Source: Dehalococcoidia bacterium
GTDB taxonomy: Bacteria > Chloroflexota > Dehalococcoidia > Dehalococcoidales > E44-bin46
Reading direction: 5' to 3'
Length of the DNA stretch: 6,630 nt
Assembly: GCA_030634425.1 (NCBI GenBank)
Contig: DAOWAU010000039.1
Location: 1-6,630 of the forward strand
The notes beneath the pieces are model-generated. The model ran no database searches. It was not told the origin of the DNA and was given only the letters and a program-made list of their open reading frames with translations. The position numbers and the translations under genes were made by a program. Positions 6,479-6,630 of the stretch are shown here, one piece after another; the first letter of the stretch is position 1; every line of letters begins with the position of its first letter.

Positions 6479-6508
6479 AGAGGTGCGGTGTGTAATTGGA
6501 TAGCTTTG

Positions 6509-6537
6509 CTTTCATCGATATCTCGTGGTAGTATAAT
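6509..6537 (+). promoter_or_regulatory. Predicted promoter for the 6556 gene
   Basis: A perfect TATAAT (6532-6537) with a weak -35 candidate CTTTCA (6509-6514, 3 of 6) at 17 nt. A start near 6544 would leave a leader of only about 12 nt, just enough to include the GGAGG ribosome site at 6546-6550. It diverges from the queA promoter. Confidence 0.4.
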
Positions 6538-6555
6538 CAGCAATCGGAGGGCAAA

Positions 6556-6630
6556 ATGAAAGTAAGCCGAGTAGCCGAGATGAGAGACTTGGACAGTCGG
6601 GCTACAAGCGAGTGTGGCATCAGTCAAGAG
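6556..6630 (+). CDS. nnr: Probable NAD(P)H-hydrate epimerase / Nnr (N-terminus only)
   Basis: Only the first 25 codons are inside the window; the frame is open to the edge. The peptide begins MKVSRVAEMRDLDSRA and continues to CGISQE. This fits the start of the YjeF N-terminal domain, where a conserved MRxLDxxA segment precedes a GI-containing turn and the LMENAG motif (beyond the edge). That domain epimerises damaged NAD(P)H hydrates; in many bacteria it is fused to an ADP- or ATP-dependent dehydratase domain. Whether the fusion exists here cannot be seen. The ATG start is well supported by GGAGG (6546-6550) with a 5 nt spacer. It is divergent from queA. Confidence 0.7.
   Translation, partial: MKVSRVAEMRDLDSRATSECGISQE

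Overview
The window is a compact bacterial chromosome segment of roughly balanced base composition with seven complete protein genes and the first 25 codons of an eighth. The gene types (a PiT/DUF47 phosphate pair, a late queuosine pathway that uses QueH rather than QueG, a YhhQ-type precursor importer, and an Nnr-like start) and the look of the Tgt and QueA proteins suggest an anaerobic member of the Chloroflexota, possibly Dehalococcoidia. That placement is inference from protein resemblance, not a database result. No tRNA, rRNA, CRISPR array, insertion sequence or phage gene was seen.

Positions 51-1719, minus strand: a two-gene phosphate module. A DUF47/PhoU-like protein with a GTG start and a strong ribosome binding site overlaps by 8 bp a PiT-family inorganic phosphate permease. 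The permease carries a perfect in-frame tandem duplication of 24 bp inside its second conserved PVSTTH motif.

Positions 1720-1953: a gene-free 234 bp regulatory region. It holds two perfect TTGACA boxes on opposite strands whose predicted promoters face each other and overlap, plus a third promoter closer to the plus-strand gene.

Positions 1954-2784, plus strand: an unrecognised 276-residue protein with an HExxH zinc-protease-like motif.

Positions 2785-6415: queuosine (Q) tRNA modification. A plus-strand pair encodes Tgt, which inserts the 7-deazaguanine base at G34, and YhhQ, which imports the precursor. A minus-strand pair encodes QueA, which makes epoxyqueuosine, and QueH, which reduces it to queuosine. 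The two pairs converge and their stop codons overlap by 6 bp. Together they cover precursor import, insertion and both maturation steps. The precursor-making genes queD, queE, queC and queF are absent from the window, which fits a salvage lifestyle but does not prove it. The tgt start is abnormal: no in-frame ATG or GTG lies near the expected N-terminus.

Positions 6416-6630: a 140 bp divergent promoter region, then the start of a plus-strand gene resembling NAD(P)H-hydrate repair enzyme (Nnr), cut off by the window edge.
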